This document shows positions 1-8,323 of a stretch of 12,836 nt of DNA, in pieces. Within the stretch, counting starts at the first letter, position 1, and the number at the start of each line of letters is the position of its first letter. The notes beneath the pieces were generated by a model. The model saw only the letters and a program-made list of their open reading frames with translations. It was not told the DNA's origin and did not search any database. The DNA is from Pholiota molesta (lineage: Eukaryota; Basidiomycota; Agaricomycetes; Agaricales; Strophariaceae), in contig JACGCK010000590.1 of assembly GCA_014925825.1 (NCBI GenBank), positions 1 to 12,836 of the forward strand, written 5' to 3'. A program made the position numbers and the translations under genes.

Positions 1-81
1 GCACACTCGGTTGGGTTTTTGGAAGATCGTCGTGTTCATGCTTTACTTAATGCCCAAGGATTTACACGTCCATATGATTAA
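1..81 (+). CDS. C-terminal end of an unidentified host protein (partial)
   Basis: Frame 1 is open from the first base and ends at TAA (79-81). It would encode 26 residues finishing ...LLNAQGFTRPYD. The composition looks like a real soluble C-terminus (charged DRR segment, then an aromatic and proline tail), and the T-rich DNA after the stop resembles a fungal 3' UTR. The rest of the gene lies outside the window, so no function or family is assigned. A longer overlapping frame (11-262) gives a very hydrophobic, Cys/Phe/Leu-rich product that looks like a chance reading of T-rich DNA, which is why I prefer this frame. The call rests on so few codons that it is tentative. Confidence 0.4.
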   Translation, partial: AHSVGFLEDRRVHALLNAQGFTRPYD

Positions 82-689
82 GAACGCTCTGGTATGGTTA
101 CGGTTCCATTCAATTTTCGTTTGTCTAGAAGTTTTTGTTTGCTGGCATATTGTGCTTCATCATCGTGCCCTCGGTTTCGTCCTAATACTTTTCGGTGTTC
201 TGTTCCATGCATTCGGACTCGTCTCTCATGCGCTGCCTTCGTTCTGCGTTGTTCGCTTCTAAAATCTCCTGTACCACGATTGTATGTAATACCATCCTTT
301 ATTTATACTTGAGGTTGCGGTTTTGTAATCCTGTACGGCTGTATCTATACGCGGAATATGTACATACTATCGCTACTCACTACTTACAACAGGCCTGGGC
401 CGTGTCAACGGCTGTCGCTACTTAGATACATTCGAAACCCTTACGTTACCACACTGTGCCGCTAAGTCTGTATCCTGATTCACTTGATCATCATAAGTAT
501 GAATTGGAGCTCCATCTTGTTTCCTTGAGCCGATTTAATGTAATGCACACTGCCGCGAAGCCCTAACTAACCTCAACAGCCCGCAACTCATTTCACCATC
601 TACATATATGACCAAGCTTATTTGGATGCCCACAATCAAGCCACGCTGTTCCGATCGTGATCCCCGGGCTTCAAATTGTTCGCGTATAG
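82..689. other. Probable 3' UTR and intergenic DNA
   Basis: No convincing coding frame. The first 250 bases are T/C-rich with TGTA/TAAT-type elements (for example around 280-300 and 325-335) of the kind found near fungal polyadenylation sites. The remainder is roughly balanced in composition and holds no repeat or RNA gene that I recognise. It ends directly at the TG of the 5' LTR. Confidence 0.4.
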
Positions 690-1095
690 TGTGAGGATGG
701 GAATTGGCGTACGCGGGAAATAGCGCGATAACCGGATTAGGACGCGCACATCAAAATTCTCACGAACAAAGAGCAAGGGTCGGCGCGCCCCACAAAGGGC
801 GTGGAAAGAAAATGCGCACCACCATGCGTATTAACAATAAAGAATGGCATGGAATTTAATAGAAAGAAACCGTCCAAAAGATCCGTAGAAAATGAGTACA
901 AAGGGCGAAGCGCCAGAAAATCAAATATGCAGCACGGCGCGCGCTAAACAATGGATACGGCATCATTCAAAACGGGGTACGCGTCACCGACAATCCCTAA
1001 AAACCGAGTCGAAGACTTAAATGAAAGTTTAAAACTTCACCATACGGTGCTCGGATCATCGGATACGAGACCAAGAATGGAGAACGCGACGCCGA

Positions 1096-1270
1096 CAATG
1101 AGAAATCCTCGACACAAAGACGATTCGTCAGTACAGCACCAAACCAAATTTGAAAAAGACGAACACGGGCTCGCGTATGGGGCAATGAGAAATCCTCGAC
1201 ACAAAGACGATTCGTCAGTACAGCCACCAAACCAAATTTGAAAAAGACGAACACGGGCTCGCGTATGGGG
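1096..1270 (+). repeat. Tandem duplication inside the 5' LTR (87 and 88 bp)
   Basis: Copies 1096-1182 and 1183-1270 are the same except for one extra C in the second (CAGCACC versus CAGCCACC). The 3' LTR has a single, diverged counterpart near 8675-8770. The duplication lies upstream of the TATA-like box, in the U3 part where fungal and other LTRs carry regulatory sites. The near-identity of the copies says it is much younger than the split between the two LTRs. Confidence 0.92.
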
Positions 1271-1387
1271 CATGAGGCAAGGGACAATGCCAGAACACGA
1301 AGCTGAGCCGCATTGTACTCGAGGGCCCGACGGAGGTGACTCGGAGAATAAAGCGAACGGCGAGCGACATGAGGTCGATAGAATTTG

Positions 1388-1395
1388 TATAAATA
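1388..1395 (+). promoter_or_regulatory. TATA-like box of the 5' LTR
   Basis: TATAAATA, about 55 bases upstream of the CTCAGT-rich stretch. The matching position in the 3' LTR (8889-8896) reads TACAAATA, so this box is intact only in the 5' copy. Promoter activity is inferred. Confidence 0.5.
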
Positions 1396-1616
1396 CGGGA
1401 CATGTACAGTAGAATTTCCCCAGTGGAATCCACCCCCATTTTCACTCAGTAGCTCTCAGTCTCAGTTCTCAGTTCTCAGATTTTTCAAAGCGCCTAAGTC
1501 GAGGCCGCGAAGACAATTCTATTAATAAATCTATCAAACTATATTTACGGCGTCTCTTTGACACCCTTCGGCGACCACACCAGTCGCTGCGTACAGTAAA
1601 TACCTCATTTACAACT

Positions 1617-1634
1617 TGGAGCCCACCGCGAGGG
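1617..1634 (+). other. Primer-binding site for minus-strand DNA synthesis
   Basis: Three bases after the LTR end (ACT) comes TGGAGCCCACCGCGAGG. It begins with the TGG that pairs with the CCA tail of a tRNA, and the position is standard for an LTR element. The tRNA is not assigned. The paired tRNA would have U as its discriminator base, which is uncommon, so one base near the start of the site (for example A1620) may have mutated from a better match. Confidence 0.75.
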
Positions 1635-1637
1635 GGG

Positions 1638-2645
1638 TTGTCAAAGAAATTCACCACGGATCGCGTACAACCATCCTCTAGTTACACATCACCCGACCTC
1701 GTATTTGGTCCACTACCGTACCCAGACACATCGTACCGGGAACGCGCGCCAGATCAAACATCCGAAGAATCAATATCGTCGTCAGAAGAAAGTTCTGACG
1801 GATCATACGTCCGCCCACGTTTCGTACAAGCATCTTGGCCAGATAATAAAGATCAAGATACCACTACCCAAAGCCCTGAAACACCACAACCGATGACATC
1901 CAGTTCCTCCGTCCATGCCGGGACGTTCCCACCATTCGGCACCTAAATTTGATGGCACCCCTGCCCTATTAAATAATTTCTTCGATGAAGTTGAACAGCT
2001 AGCAGACACATGCAAGTTAAAAGGCAGAAAATCGAATGGGCAATTAGATATGCACCAGTCGACGATGTCGAACTCTGGAAACAAGTCCCGAATGAAAAGA
2101 GACGATTGGATTAAATTTAAATCGAATATCTATCTCTCTATCCTGGATCCACGGCGATCGCAAATATTCCATCGCGAACTTGGAATTACTCGTTGACAAA
2201 TCAGCTGCAGTACCAATGGAGTCATCTAAGCAGTATGGCGAATATTACCGCGCATTCTCCAAGATAGCGAATTTCCTCAAGGAAAAAGGTCGCCTCACAG
2301 ATAGAGAAATAGCGGTCGCTTCCTCCAAGGATTCAATTATATTTTTAGAAACAAAGTTCGAGCACAATTGCGAGCTGAGAACCCACACATCATACGGACG
2401 ATCCATATCTGTTAGAACAAATAAGCTCGGCAGCGCAGTTTATTTTATCCTGCAATCACGACGATGTTGTCAGCGACACAGTGTCGAATCAAGTACCGGC
2501 GCCTACCATTAAGCGCGAACAGTTCGACGTCTCAGACATAGGCAAATATTTGCCAGTAACAACGTGAACTTGCAACTGTACTCGCACAAGAAGTCGCGAA
2601 ATATATGAAGACTCTGCAATTGACGCATCAGTCGGCTTCGCCAAG
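1638..2645 (+). pseudogene. gag: gag, N-terminal and capsid-like part (decayed)
   Basis: Begins in the frame opened by a TTG at 1638 followed by SKKFTTDRVQ, where an ATG would be expected, so the start codon seems lost. The N-terminal 90 residues are Ser/Glu/Asp/Pro-rich. A capsid-like part follows in other frames: KFDGTPALLNNFFDEVEQLA (from about 1945), WAIRYAPVDDVELWKQVP (about 2034-2090), RDDWIKF (about 2098), KYSIANLELLVDK (about 2164), QYGEYYRAFSKIANFL (about 2230), FLQGFNYIFRNKVRAQLRAE (about 2320) and DDPYLLEQISSAAQF (about 2397). Segments in all three frames look coding, with changes near 1905, 2025, 2098, 2145, 2318, 2385 and 2560. The FDG...FFDEVEQLA and FLQGF blocks are the type seen in gypsy Gag. 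It would form the virus-like particle if intact. Confidence 0.85.
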
Positions 2646-2647
2646 TA

Positions 2648-3237
2648 ATGCCTACTCAGGAAATATACAACGCCACTATGCAACATGCATATCGAGATAG
2701 GCCAAAATCTTACGAGTGTATCTTCTGTTCAGATCCGAATCACTATTTGAATAGCTGTGGCATAGCGTTTGATTTCGTACAACGAGGACTATGCAAAAGA
2801 AATACCGAGGGGCAGATCGTCCTACCTAATGGAGAACGCATAAACCCGCGCACTATGTTTGGACGAAACTTAAAGGAGCGCATCGAAAGCTGGCACGCGT
2901 CGAATAACCAGCAGGGCAACGTACTAACGAGTAATTTGTTTAGCATCGCAGATAACGAGACAATGAAGCGGCATTACCTAAAGCCAATTTCGTATGGATC
3001 GAAGTGGATGACGAAGTCGGAGAGGCCACTGAGCGAGAAAAGGAAGAAGTAGAGCTGATGGAAACGCTCATCGCATCCACACAAAAGAAAGTTGACGACG
3101 CAAGGCGCAAGATCGGCGCTAAGAACAGTGGTCCACAAACGCGAAGCGCGAGCAAAACTGAGGGCAGAAATGCACCAGACGCGCCCGTTACCCTCGACAC
3201 GCGTATTCATCTTCCAACAGCGCCGCCAAGCCAATAG
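2648..3237 (+). pseudogene. gag: gag, nucleocapsid part with CCHC zinc knuckle, and acidic linker (decayed)
   Basis: Frame 2 from 2648 carries CIFCSDPNHYLNSC (2717-2758), an exact CX2CX4HX4C zinc knuckle that in Gag binds the element's RNA. After it come GLCKRNTEGQIVLPNGERI and a basic stretch. Near 2985 the coding potential moves to frame 1: a charged, probably helical segment (EVGEATEREKEEVELMETLI, then KKVDDARRKIGAKNSGPQTR), which reads to a stop at 3235-3237. Around 3200 coding sense moves again to the frame that leads into the protease. I see no ordered gag stop, so gag and pol may have been one polyprotein, but decay prevents certainty. Confidence 0.85.
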
Positions 3238-3239
3238 CG

Positions 3240-3975
3240 CGCCAATAAACCAGCAGAGCTCAGGAGGACCGTCTGCATCAAGCGCGCAATATAAATTTGT
3301 TACACCTATCGAAAGCGCGGCCGTTACAGATAAAATAACGAAACAATCTATGGATGCCGTCATTAGTCTAAGCATGCGAGAGGTACTAGCTATAGCACCC
3401 GATGTGCGCAAGATGGTCAAAGACCAGATCACTACGCGAAAAGTAGCACAGCAAACTATGCCAGGAGGACTGGGAAATGTCCAATCATTCATGACCGAGC
3501 TTCCACCAACCCAAGAAGGCCTAAAAGTAGCTAATCACTCGGAAGAACTTAGAGCGATTGACGTCTTAATTCATGGTGTTCGAACCGTCGAAGGAATTCT
3601 AGACGAAGGATCGCAAATTATTGCCGTCCGCAAGGACATCTGGGAGTCGCTCGGATTGGCAGCGCGATCCGATTATCAAGTCGTTATGGAGTCGGCAACA
3701 ATACCACGGCAAAAACAATTGGATTACTGCACAATCTCAAATTAACGATCGCGGGATATGATTTCTACGTGCAAGCACAAGTCGTCGAACACGCGCCATA
3801 CGAGATGCTCATCGGGCTCCCATTTAAAGTTCTTACACAGAGCACGACACAGCATTTTGAAGACGGATCATCCCACCTTACATTGAAAGACCCGAACACA
3901 CAAGCTATTATTACGGTGCCAACTAAAGCAAGGAAACGTGGGGAGAAGAAGATGGAGAAAATTACGGGTTTTTAG
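3240..3975 (+). pseudogene. pol: pol: retroviral-type aspartic protease region (decayed)
   Basis: Frame 2 reads QYKFVTPIESAAVTDKI and then SLSMREVLAIAPDVRKMVKD (about 3290-3420), a block I know from basidiomycete gypsy elements upstream of the protease. The protease follows: IDVLIHGVRTVEGILDEGSQ, with the presumed catalytic Asp at 3602-3604. The triad reads D-E-G, not the usual D-S/T-G. Near 3725 the frame changes and the second half continues in frame 1: AGYDFYVQAQVVEHAPYEML (from about 3754), then IGLPF, ending at a stop at 3973-3975. The enzyme would cut the polyprotein. Confidence 0.8.
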
Positions 3976-5160
3976 GAATCGAGGAGTCGTCGCAATGGCG
4001 AGGAGATTCAAACGATCTCCTAGTGAATACGGCTGAATGTAATATCAACACAACCGAATACAGTTTGCCTTATACCCCGTATACACAAGAGAAGAAAGCC
4101 CAAAAACAATTTTCTATTTCATTTTCTAGCTATGCGTACAAGAAGGTCGCTAACCGAACCAAGCCAGTCGCTACCACATTACCCGAAGAATTTAGAATCG
4201 TCCGTCGTATACCAGAAGAACCGCTAGCGTCATTACCAGAGTTACCGACAAGTCCACCCGAATTTACACCAGGAGAGAGATATACGCACGAGAGAAAAGA
4301 AGCAATGCCAGTGAATAAAAACAAGTTCCTATGGCCGAAGAGGAGAAGTTAGTGCATTATTTAATCAAAGTTCATGAACAGGCGTTCGCATGGACAGAAG
4401 CAGAGAAAGGTCGATTTTCCGACGCATATTTCGATCCAGTCGTTATCCCCACAGTCGAGCATATCCCTTGGGTATTAAAAAATATTCCGATACCTCCCGG
4501 AATATATGACAAAGTAATCGACGTTATACGAAAGAAAATAGACGCTGGAATTACGAGGCGTCTAATTCGTCATACCGATCACGATGGTTCTGCGTGCTGA
4601 AGAAGGATGGAAAATCCCTGCGAATAGTTCATGATTTGCAGCCCTTAAATGCGGTAACTATCAAGGACAGCGCGCTGCCACCGATGGTAGAGCAATATGC
4701 AGAAGGATTTGGCGGTCGGGGATGCTATGCCATGTTCGACTTATTCGTCGGCTTCGATCAATGAGCATTAGATATTCGGTCAAGAGACCTTACGACATTT
4801 CAAACGCCACTTGGAACATTCAGGTTAACATCCATACCAATGGGGTACACCAATTCAATGCAAATACAACACGGCGACATCACATTTATTTTACAGGACG
4901 AAATTCCCCATGTAACAATTCCATTTGTGGACGACATCCCTGTCAAAGGACCGAAAACCCGATACGAGACGGACAGTGGCAGCTATGAAACAATACCTGA
5001 GAATACCGGCATCAGGCGATTTGTTTGGGAACATCTCCAGAATGTGAATCGCATCATCCAACGAATTAAGCATGCCGGAGGAACCTTTTCAGGATTAAAG
5101 TCTCACTTGTGCGCTGAAACTGCGATTATTGTAGGGCACAAAATGCACTTACGATGGCCG
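3976..5160 (+). pseudogene. pol: pol: linker and reverse transcriptase (decayed)
   Basis: A proline-rich linker (LPEEFRIVRRIPEEPLASLP, about 4180-4240; PEFTPGERYTHERKEAM) leads in frame 3 to FLWP at 4326-4337, then EEEKLVHYLIK in frame 2. The RT entry is NIPIPPGIYDKVIDVIRKKI. A frame change near 4560 leads to frame 1: FCVLKKDGKSLRIVHDLQPL (from 4588), MFDLFVGFDQ with the motif A Asp at 4738-4740, TPLGTFRLTSIPMGYTNSMQ (primer and template contacts) and IPFVDDIPVKGP with the two Asp codons at 4930-4935. The motif A, palm and xVDD catalytic residues are present. A TGA at 4762-4764 interrupts the frame directly after FDQ. The thumb-like part runs to about 5145, where the frame changes again. Confidence 0.93.
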
Positions 5161-5805
5161 CGTACCGGATGAAAGCAGAATTCAGAAAATATTAGATTGG
5201 CCAATATGTGGTAATGTTTCTGAAGTACGCGGATTTCTGGGAACACTGGGAACGATCCGTGTGTTCATCAAAGACTTCGCAATGCACGCAAAGCTTCTTA
5301 TACAACTTACAAAGAAGAATATCGATTTTGAATTTGGCCTAGAACAGCTAGAAGCGATGGAAAAGCTCAAATTATTAACCAAAGCGTGTCCGGCGATTAA
5401 AGCAATCGATTATTCCTCACATAATGATGTGATACTCGCTGTCGACTCTCCTGGATGGCAGTGGATTCATATTATCTCAATCAGGGAATGACAAGAAACG
5501 TTATCCTGCACGCTTTGGATCAATAACGTGGAACGAACGCGAGCAAAGATACTCACAAGCCAAAATCGAATTGTACGGTCTCTTTAGGGCGCTGAAGGCA
5601 GTCAAAATCTATATCATAGGCGTTAAAAATCTTACGGTGGAGGTCGATGCGAAGTACATAAAAGGAATGATTAACAACCCCGACATTCACCTAACGCTTC
5701 AATTAATCACTGGATCGCGGGTATTCTACTATTTGACTTCAAACTTAAGCATATACCTGGAAAAGACCATGCATCGCGGACGGCCTATCAAGGCGACCTC
5801 ATGCG
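5145..5805 (+). pseudogene. pol: pol: RT connection and RNase H domain (decayed)
   Basis: Frame 2 resumes at YDGRVPDESRIQKILDWP (about 5149) and EVRGFLGTLGTIRVFIKDFA, the RT-to-RNase H connection typical of gypsy. RNase H starts at VILAVDS, with Asp at 5444-5446. A frame change near 5455 moves to frame 3: FILSQSGNDKKRYPARFGSI, WNERE, then KIELYGLFRALK (Glu at 5568-5570) and VEVDAKYIKGM (Asp at 5646-5648). This preserves the D-E-D catalytic set that degrades RNA in RNA:DNA hybrids. After 5690 frame 2 gives HWIAGILLFDFKLKHIPGKD, and after about 5790 frame 1 gives ADGLSRRP, the usual end of the domain. Confidence 0.92.
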
Positions 5806-6229
5806 CCCGAAGATCCGGAAGACGAAGACGACTCTGACGAGTGGATTGATCATGCATACGCGTTTGCTACCGAAATATTAAATGGAACGCCTACCTGGCC
5901 AACACATAGAACACATGGACTAGCGCTGATTCTATTTATATCCAGGAACTCCGAAACCAGTTGATCCCCAGTCCACCAGTATCAACGTACTCCATAACTA
6001 AGGACATAACGAAGTTCAAATACCAAGAAATGACATTTCCAAGAGTCGCGATAATGACCTAAACGAAGTTCAGAAATTTCTTACCGCACCTACGGAATAT
6101 GCGCATGCAGCGCCTAACATGCTATCAAAGTTTATCAAGCGCGCGAGCGTTTCTTCATAACAAATGGTCAGCTGTGGAGAAAGAATTCGCATGGAAAACA
6201 CCAGCTATACGTACCTGAAGATCGACGGC
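5806..6229 (+). pseudogene. pol: pol: spacer between RNase H and integrase (decayed)
   Basis: An acidic tract in frame 1, PEDPEDEDDSDEWIDHAYAF, follows the DGLSRRP end of RNase H and runs to a TGA at 5962-5964. Frame 3 also looks coding nearby (YIQELRNQLIPSPPVSTYS, then TKDITKFKYQEMTFPRVA, to a TAA near 6059-6061). Further pieces (VQKFLTAPTEYAHA near 6066; FFITNGQLW around 6150; LYVPEDRRLYLI near 6205) match the kind of segment that precedes the integrase zinc finger. No catalytic function is expected here; it joins the two enzymes. Confidence 0.75.
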
Positions 6230-7386
6230 TATACTTAATAAAGCAGGCTCATGATGATCTAGGGCATAAAGGTATCTTCACGGTTCGAACGAGATTGCTC
6301 GAGCGCTTTTGGTGGCCAGATCTCGATCGGGACGTTAGGTAGTTTATTCAGACGTGCCACGAATGCCAAATTCGGCAGTTGAAGAAAATAATCATACCAC
6401 CTACTGTTCCGACACCGGGCGGATTATTTCGAAAGGTATATGTCGACACAATGCTTATGCCTAAAGCACGAGGATATCGATATATTTTGCATGCACGATG
6501 CTCGCTCACAGCCTATCCGGAATGGGAAATGGTCAAGGCCGAGAACGCGCAATCTATTGCAAAATTTCTACATAAAATAATCTGTAGATGGGGAGCAATG
6601 AGACGCTAGTAACTGATAATGCACCGCAATACCTGGAGGCGGCAAGAATAATCGAGCGCGACTACCACGTCCACCATATAAAAATATCACCCTATAATTC
6701 CCGCGCGTCTGGACCCATTGAGCGACGACACTTCGATGTTCGCGAAGCTTTAGTCAAAGCAGCCGAAGGGGATGAATCAAAATGGCCACTAGTAGCACCG
6801 TCAGTATTTTGGGCTGAGCGCGTAACAATTCAAAAATCCACAGGTTACTCACCATATTTTATGGCACACGGCGTCGAACCGCTGCTACCCGATCTCGCCG
6901 AAGCTACGTATCTCGCATCAAACATGGAAGTAATTATGTGTACCGAGGACCTTATAGCGCACCGAGCAAAAACTGATGAAACGACCTGAAGACCTAGAGC
7001 GCGTACGTCAGGAAGTGATAAAAGCAAGGTGGAAAGCAATTCAACAGCTCGAAAAAGATAATGCGCACAACATCCGTGATTTTAACTTCGCACCTGGCAC
7101 CCTAGTAATTGTCAAAAATTCAAGGTTTGATAAAGGAATGACCAATAAAACAAAACCTCGATATCTAGGCCCCATGGTTGTTATTCGCCGTACCAAGGGC
7201 GGCTCGTATATTCTCGGCGAGCTGGACGGCTCACTATCCAAGTTACGATTTGCCGCGTTTCGGCTGCTACCTTATCTCCCACGAAATGTCAAATCGGTTC
7301 CGGTAACAAAGCTTACTGAATTAGACTCAGACGATCTCGAAGCCATTACACAAGAATCAAACAATGAATTAGATCGAGAACTATAA
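6230..7386 (+). pseudogene. pol: pol: integrase with HHCC zinc finger, DDE core and GPY/F-type C-terminus (decayed)
   Basis: Frame 1 shows HDDLGHKG (His codons 6250-6252 and 6265-6267) and TCHEC (Cys codons 6355-6357 and 6364-6366): the HHCC zinc finger, cut by a TAG at 6340-6342. The core has KVYVDTMLMP (Asp 6445-6447), then, after a frame change near 6593, LVTDNAPQY (Asp 6615-6617) and SGPIERRHFDVREAL (Glu 6720-6722). There are 34 residues between the second Asp and the Glu, close to the D,D-35-E spacing. After a second change near 6970, frame 1 encodes RPEDLERVRQEVIKARW, then KTKPRYLGPMVVIRRTKGGS and LSKLRFAAFRLLPYLPR, a GPY/F-type domain, and ends at TAA 7384-7386. No chromodomain follows on this strand. 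The enzyme inserts the cDNA into the host chromosome. Confidence 0.95.
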
Positions 7387-7495
7387 AATCTAATACGGCA
7401 TATACTTCGAAATAAATGGGACATAATTCATCGGTATGGTAATGGCAATAGGACTTGAACAACAAAAATAGAAAATGGGCGCCAACAATAGCCAC
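7387..7495 (+). other. Short spacer between the pol stop and the end of the antisense frame
   Basis: About 110 bases of AT-rich DNA with an AATAAA at about 7411-7416 on the plus strand. No coding frame of its own. On the minus strand it would be the 3' flank of the antisense gene; I see no clear AATAAA there. Confidence 0.4.
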
Positions 7496-8190
7496 CTAAA
7501 ATACAACATCATCGACATAAACCGTGTGCCTTCCAGATCGTGCGGTAACCCCAAAATAGATATCCTCGGCGTCCCCATCTGCGCTGCTACCCGAAACACT
7601 GGCAAGGTCTGGAATATCGTCGGAGGCGTCATCGCGGCCATCTACATGTTCCATCTCGTTGTCAGCGGCATCCACAATAATAGGATGGTCTGGACCATGA
7701 GTCGCGGCCACAAAGACGTGCTGGATGTACCAGTGGTCAAAGAAGAGAATGCGGCGTTGCTCCTCGGACATCAATATGTGGAGGTTGAGTGGCACGGCGC
7801 TGATATGGACGGAGCACACCAAATCGGATACCGTATCTGAGCGCTTCGAAAATAATTCCGATATCAGAGTGTTCGACACGGCCGAAGGCGTCGAATCCAG
7901 CCAACATGCGCGTTCCAAAAGCGGCGCACTCCTGTGGATAAAAATAAATAAAAATAAGCATCAGTCAGAAGGGAACATCCAGGAAAATACCGAGCACATA
8001 CCAAGGCGTCACAAAAAGCGGGATATACGCCCGCCGCGACCGGGCTCTCACTAATGACAACGAGAGCGGCAGTCTTGACAGCGGCGCGGCGCGCAATGAA
8101 ATCGCGTTCCAGAACTTGACGTACGCCCTGTTCGACGACGCGATCCAGGATCACGGGAACCAAGGCAGGATGTTCGAGGTTGGCGGCCAT
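7496..8190 (-). pseudogene. Antisense gene-like region between pol and the 3' LTR, unknown function
   Basis: On the minus strand an ATG at 8188-8190 opens MAANLEHPALVPVILDRVVE, followed by FCDALVCARYFPGCSLLTDA, YFYLFLSTG and GWIRRLRPCRTL, stopping at 7864-7866. Coding sense continues in a second frame (SDIGIIFEALRYGIRFGVLR, about 7867-7805) and a third (LHILMSEEQRRILFFDHWYI, then HGPDHPIIVDAADNEMEHVD and an acidic tail SDDIPDLASVSGSSADGDAE), ending with TAG at 7496-7498. Together these would give a protein of about 230 residues: a mostly hydrophobic and aromatic helical first part and an acidic, Ser/Asp-rich end. Two frame changes (about 7865 and 7800) break it, a similar density to gag-pol. 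I do not recognise a domain. The plus-strand frames over the same DNA are shorter and less protein-like. That it was a gene is inferred from its composition and its ordered pieces. Confidence 0.6.
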
Positions 8191-8303
8191 GTTAAATGGG
8201 CAATCGAAAAATAAACAAAAAGTGCGGAAGAGGTGCTGAGACGAGAGTGGCGGAAGCTAGAAGGCGACAAGACCTGGTAAAGAAGGACTGAGGTGGAACT
8301 CAG
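8191..8303. other. Spacer between antisense start codon and polypurine tract
   Basis: Purine-rich on the plus strand with no coding frame. Read on the minus strand it would be the 5' leader of the antisense gene: pyrimidine-rich, ending in TTTAAC just before the ATG. Confidence 0.35.
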
Positions 8304-8311
8304 TATTTAAA
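8304..8311 (-). promoter_or_regulatory. TATA-like box for the antisense frame
   Basis: Reads TTTAAATA on the minus strand, about 115 bases upstream of the antisense ATG. It shares three bases with the polypurine tract on the other strand. Its position suits a core promoter, but the sequence is simple and could be chance. Confidence 0.3.
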
Positions 8312-8323
8312 GTGGGGAGGAGG
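8309..8323 (+). other. Polypurine tract (plus-strand primer site)
   Basis: AAAGTGGGGAGGAGG directly precedes the TG of the 3' LTR and is pure purine except for one T. This is where RNase H would leave an RNA primer for plus-strand DNA synthesis in an LTR element. Confidence 0.85.

Larger units (their letters stand above)
690..1613 (+). repeat. 5' LTR (924 bp)
   Basis: Starts TGTGAGG and ends TTTACA, matching the 3' LTR at both ends. The first 41 bases are identical to the 3' copy and the last 130 or so differ at about three positions; the middle is more diverged. It is 128 bp longer than the 3' LTR, mostly because an 87-88 bp segment is duplicated (1096-1270). A TATA-like box lies at 1388-1395, followed by a CTCAGT-rich stretch (about 1444-1480) that may hold the start of transcription. 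An AATAAA sits near 1525 (shared by both LTRs) and a second near 1345. Confidence 0.93.

Noticed and set aside
11..262. 83-residue hydrophobic open frame in the left flank
   Set aside because: It lacks a natural ATG start at its beginning, is built from T-rich DNA, and overlaps a better C-terminal frame that ends at 81.
951..1241. 96-residue plus-strand frame and matching minus-strand frames inside the 5' LTR
   Set aside because: They arise because the 87-88 bp duplication repeats an open stretch. The 3' LTR does not preserve the same frame, and LTR U3 DNA is not expected to code.
7475..7840. 121-residue plus-strand frame after pol, considered as a chromodomain or env-like gene
   Set aside because: No chromodomain pattern (no aromatic cage motif) and no signal or membrane pattern. 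The minus strand over the same DNA gives more coherent protein pieces.
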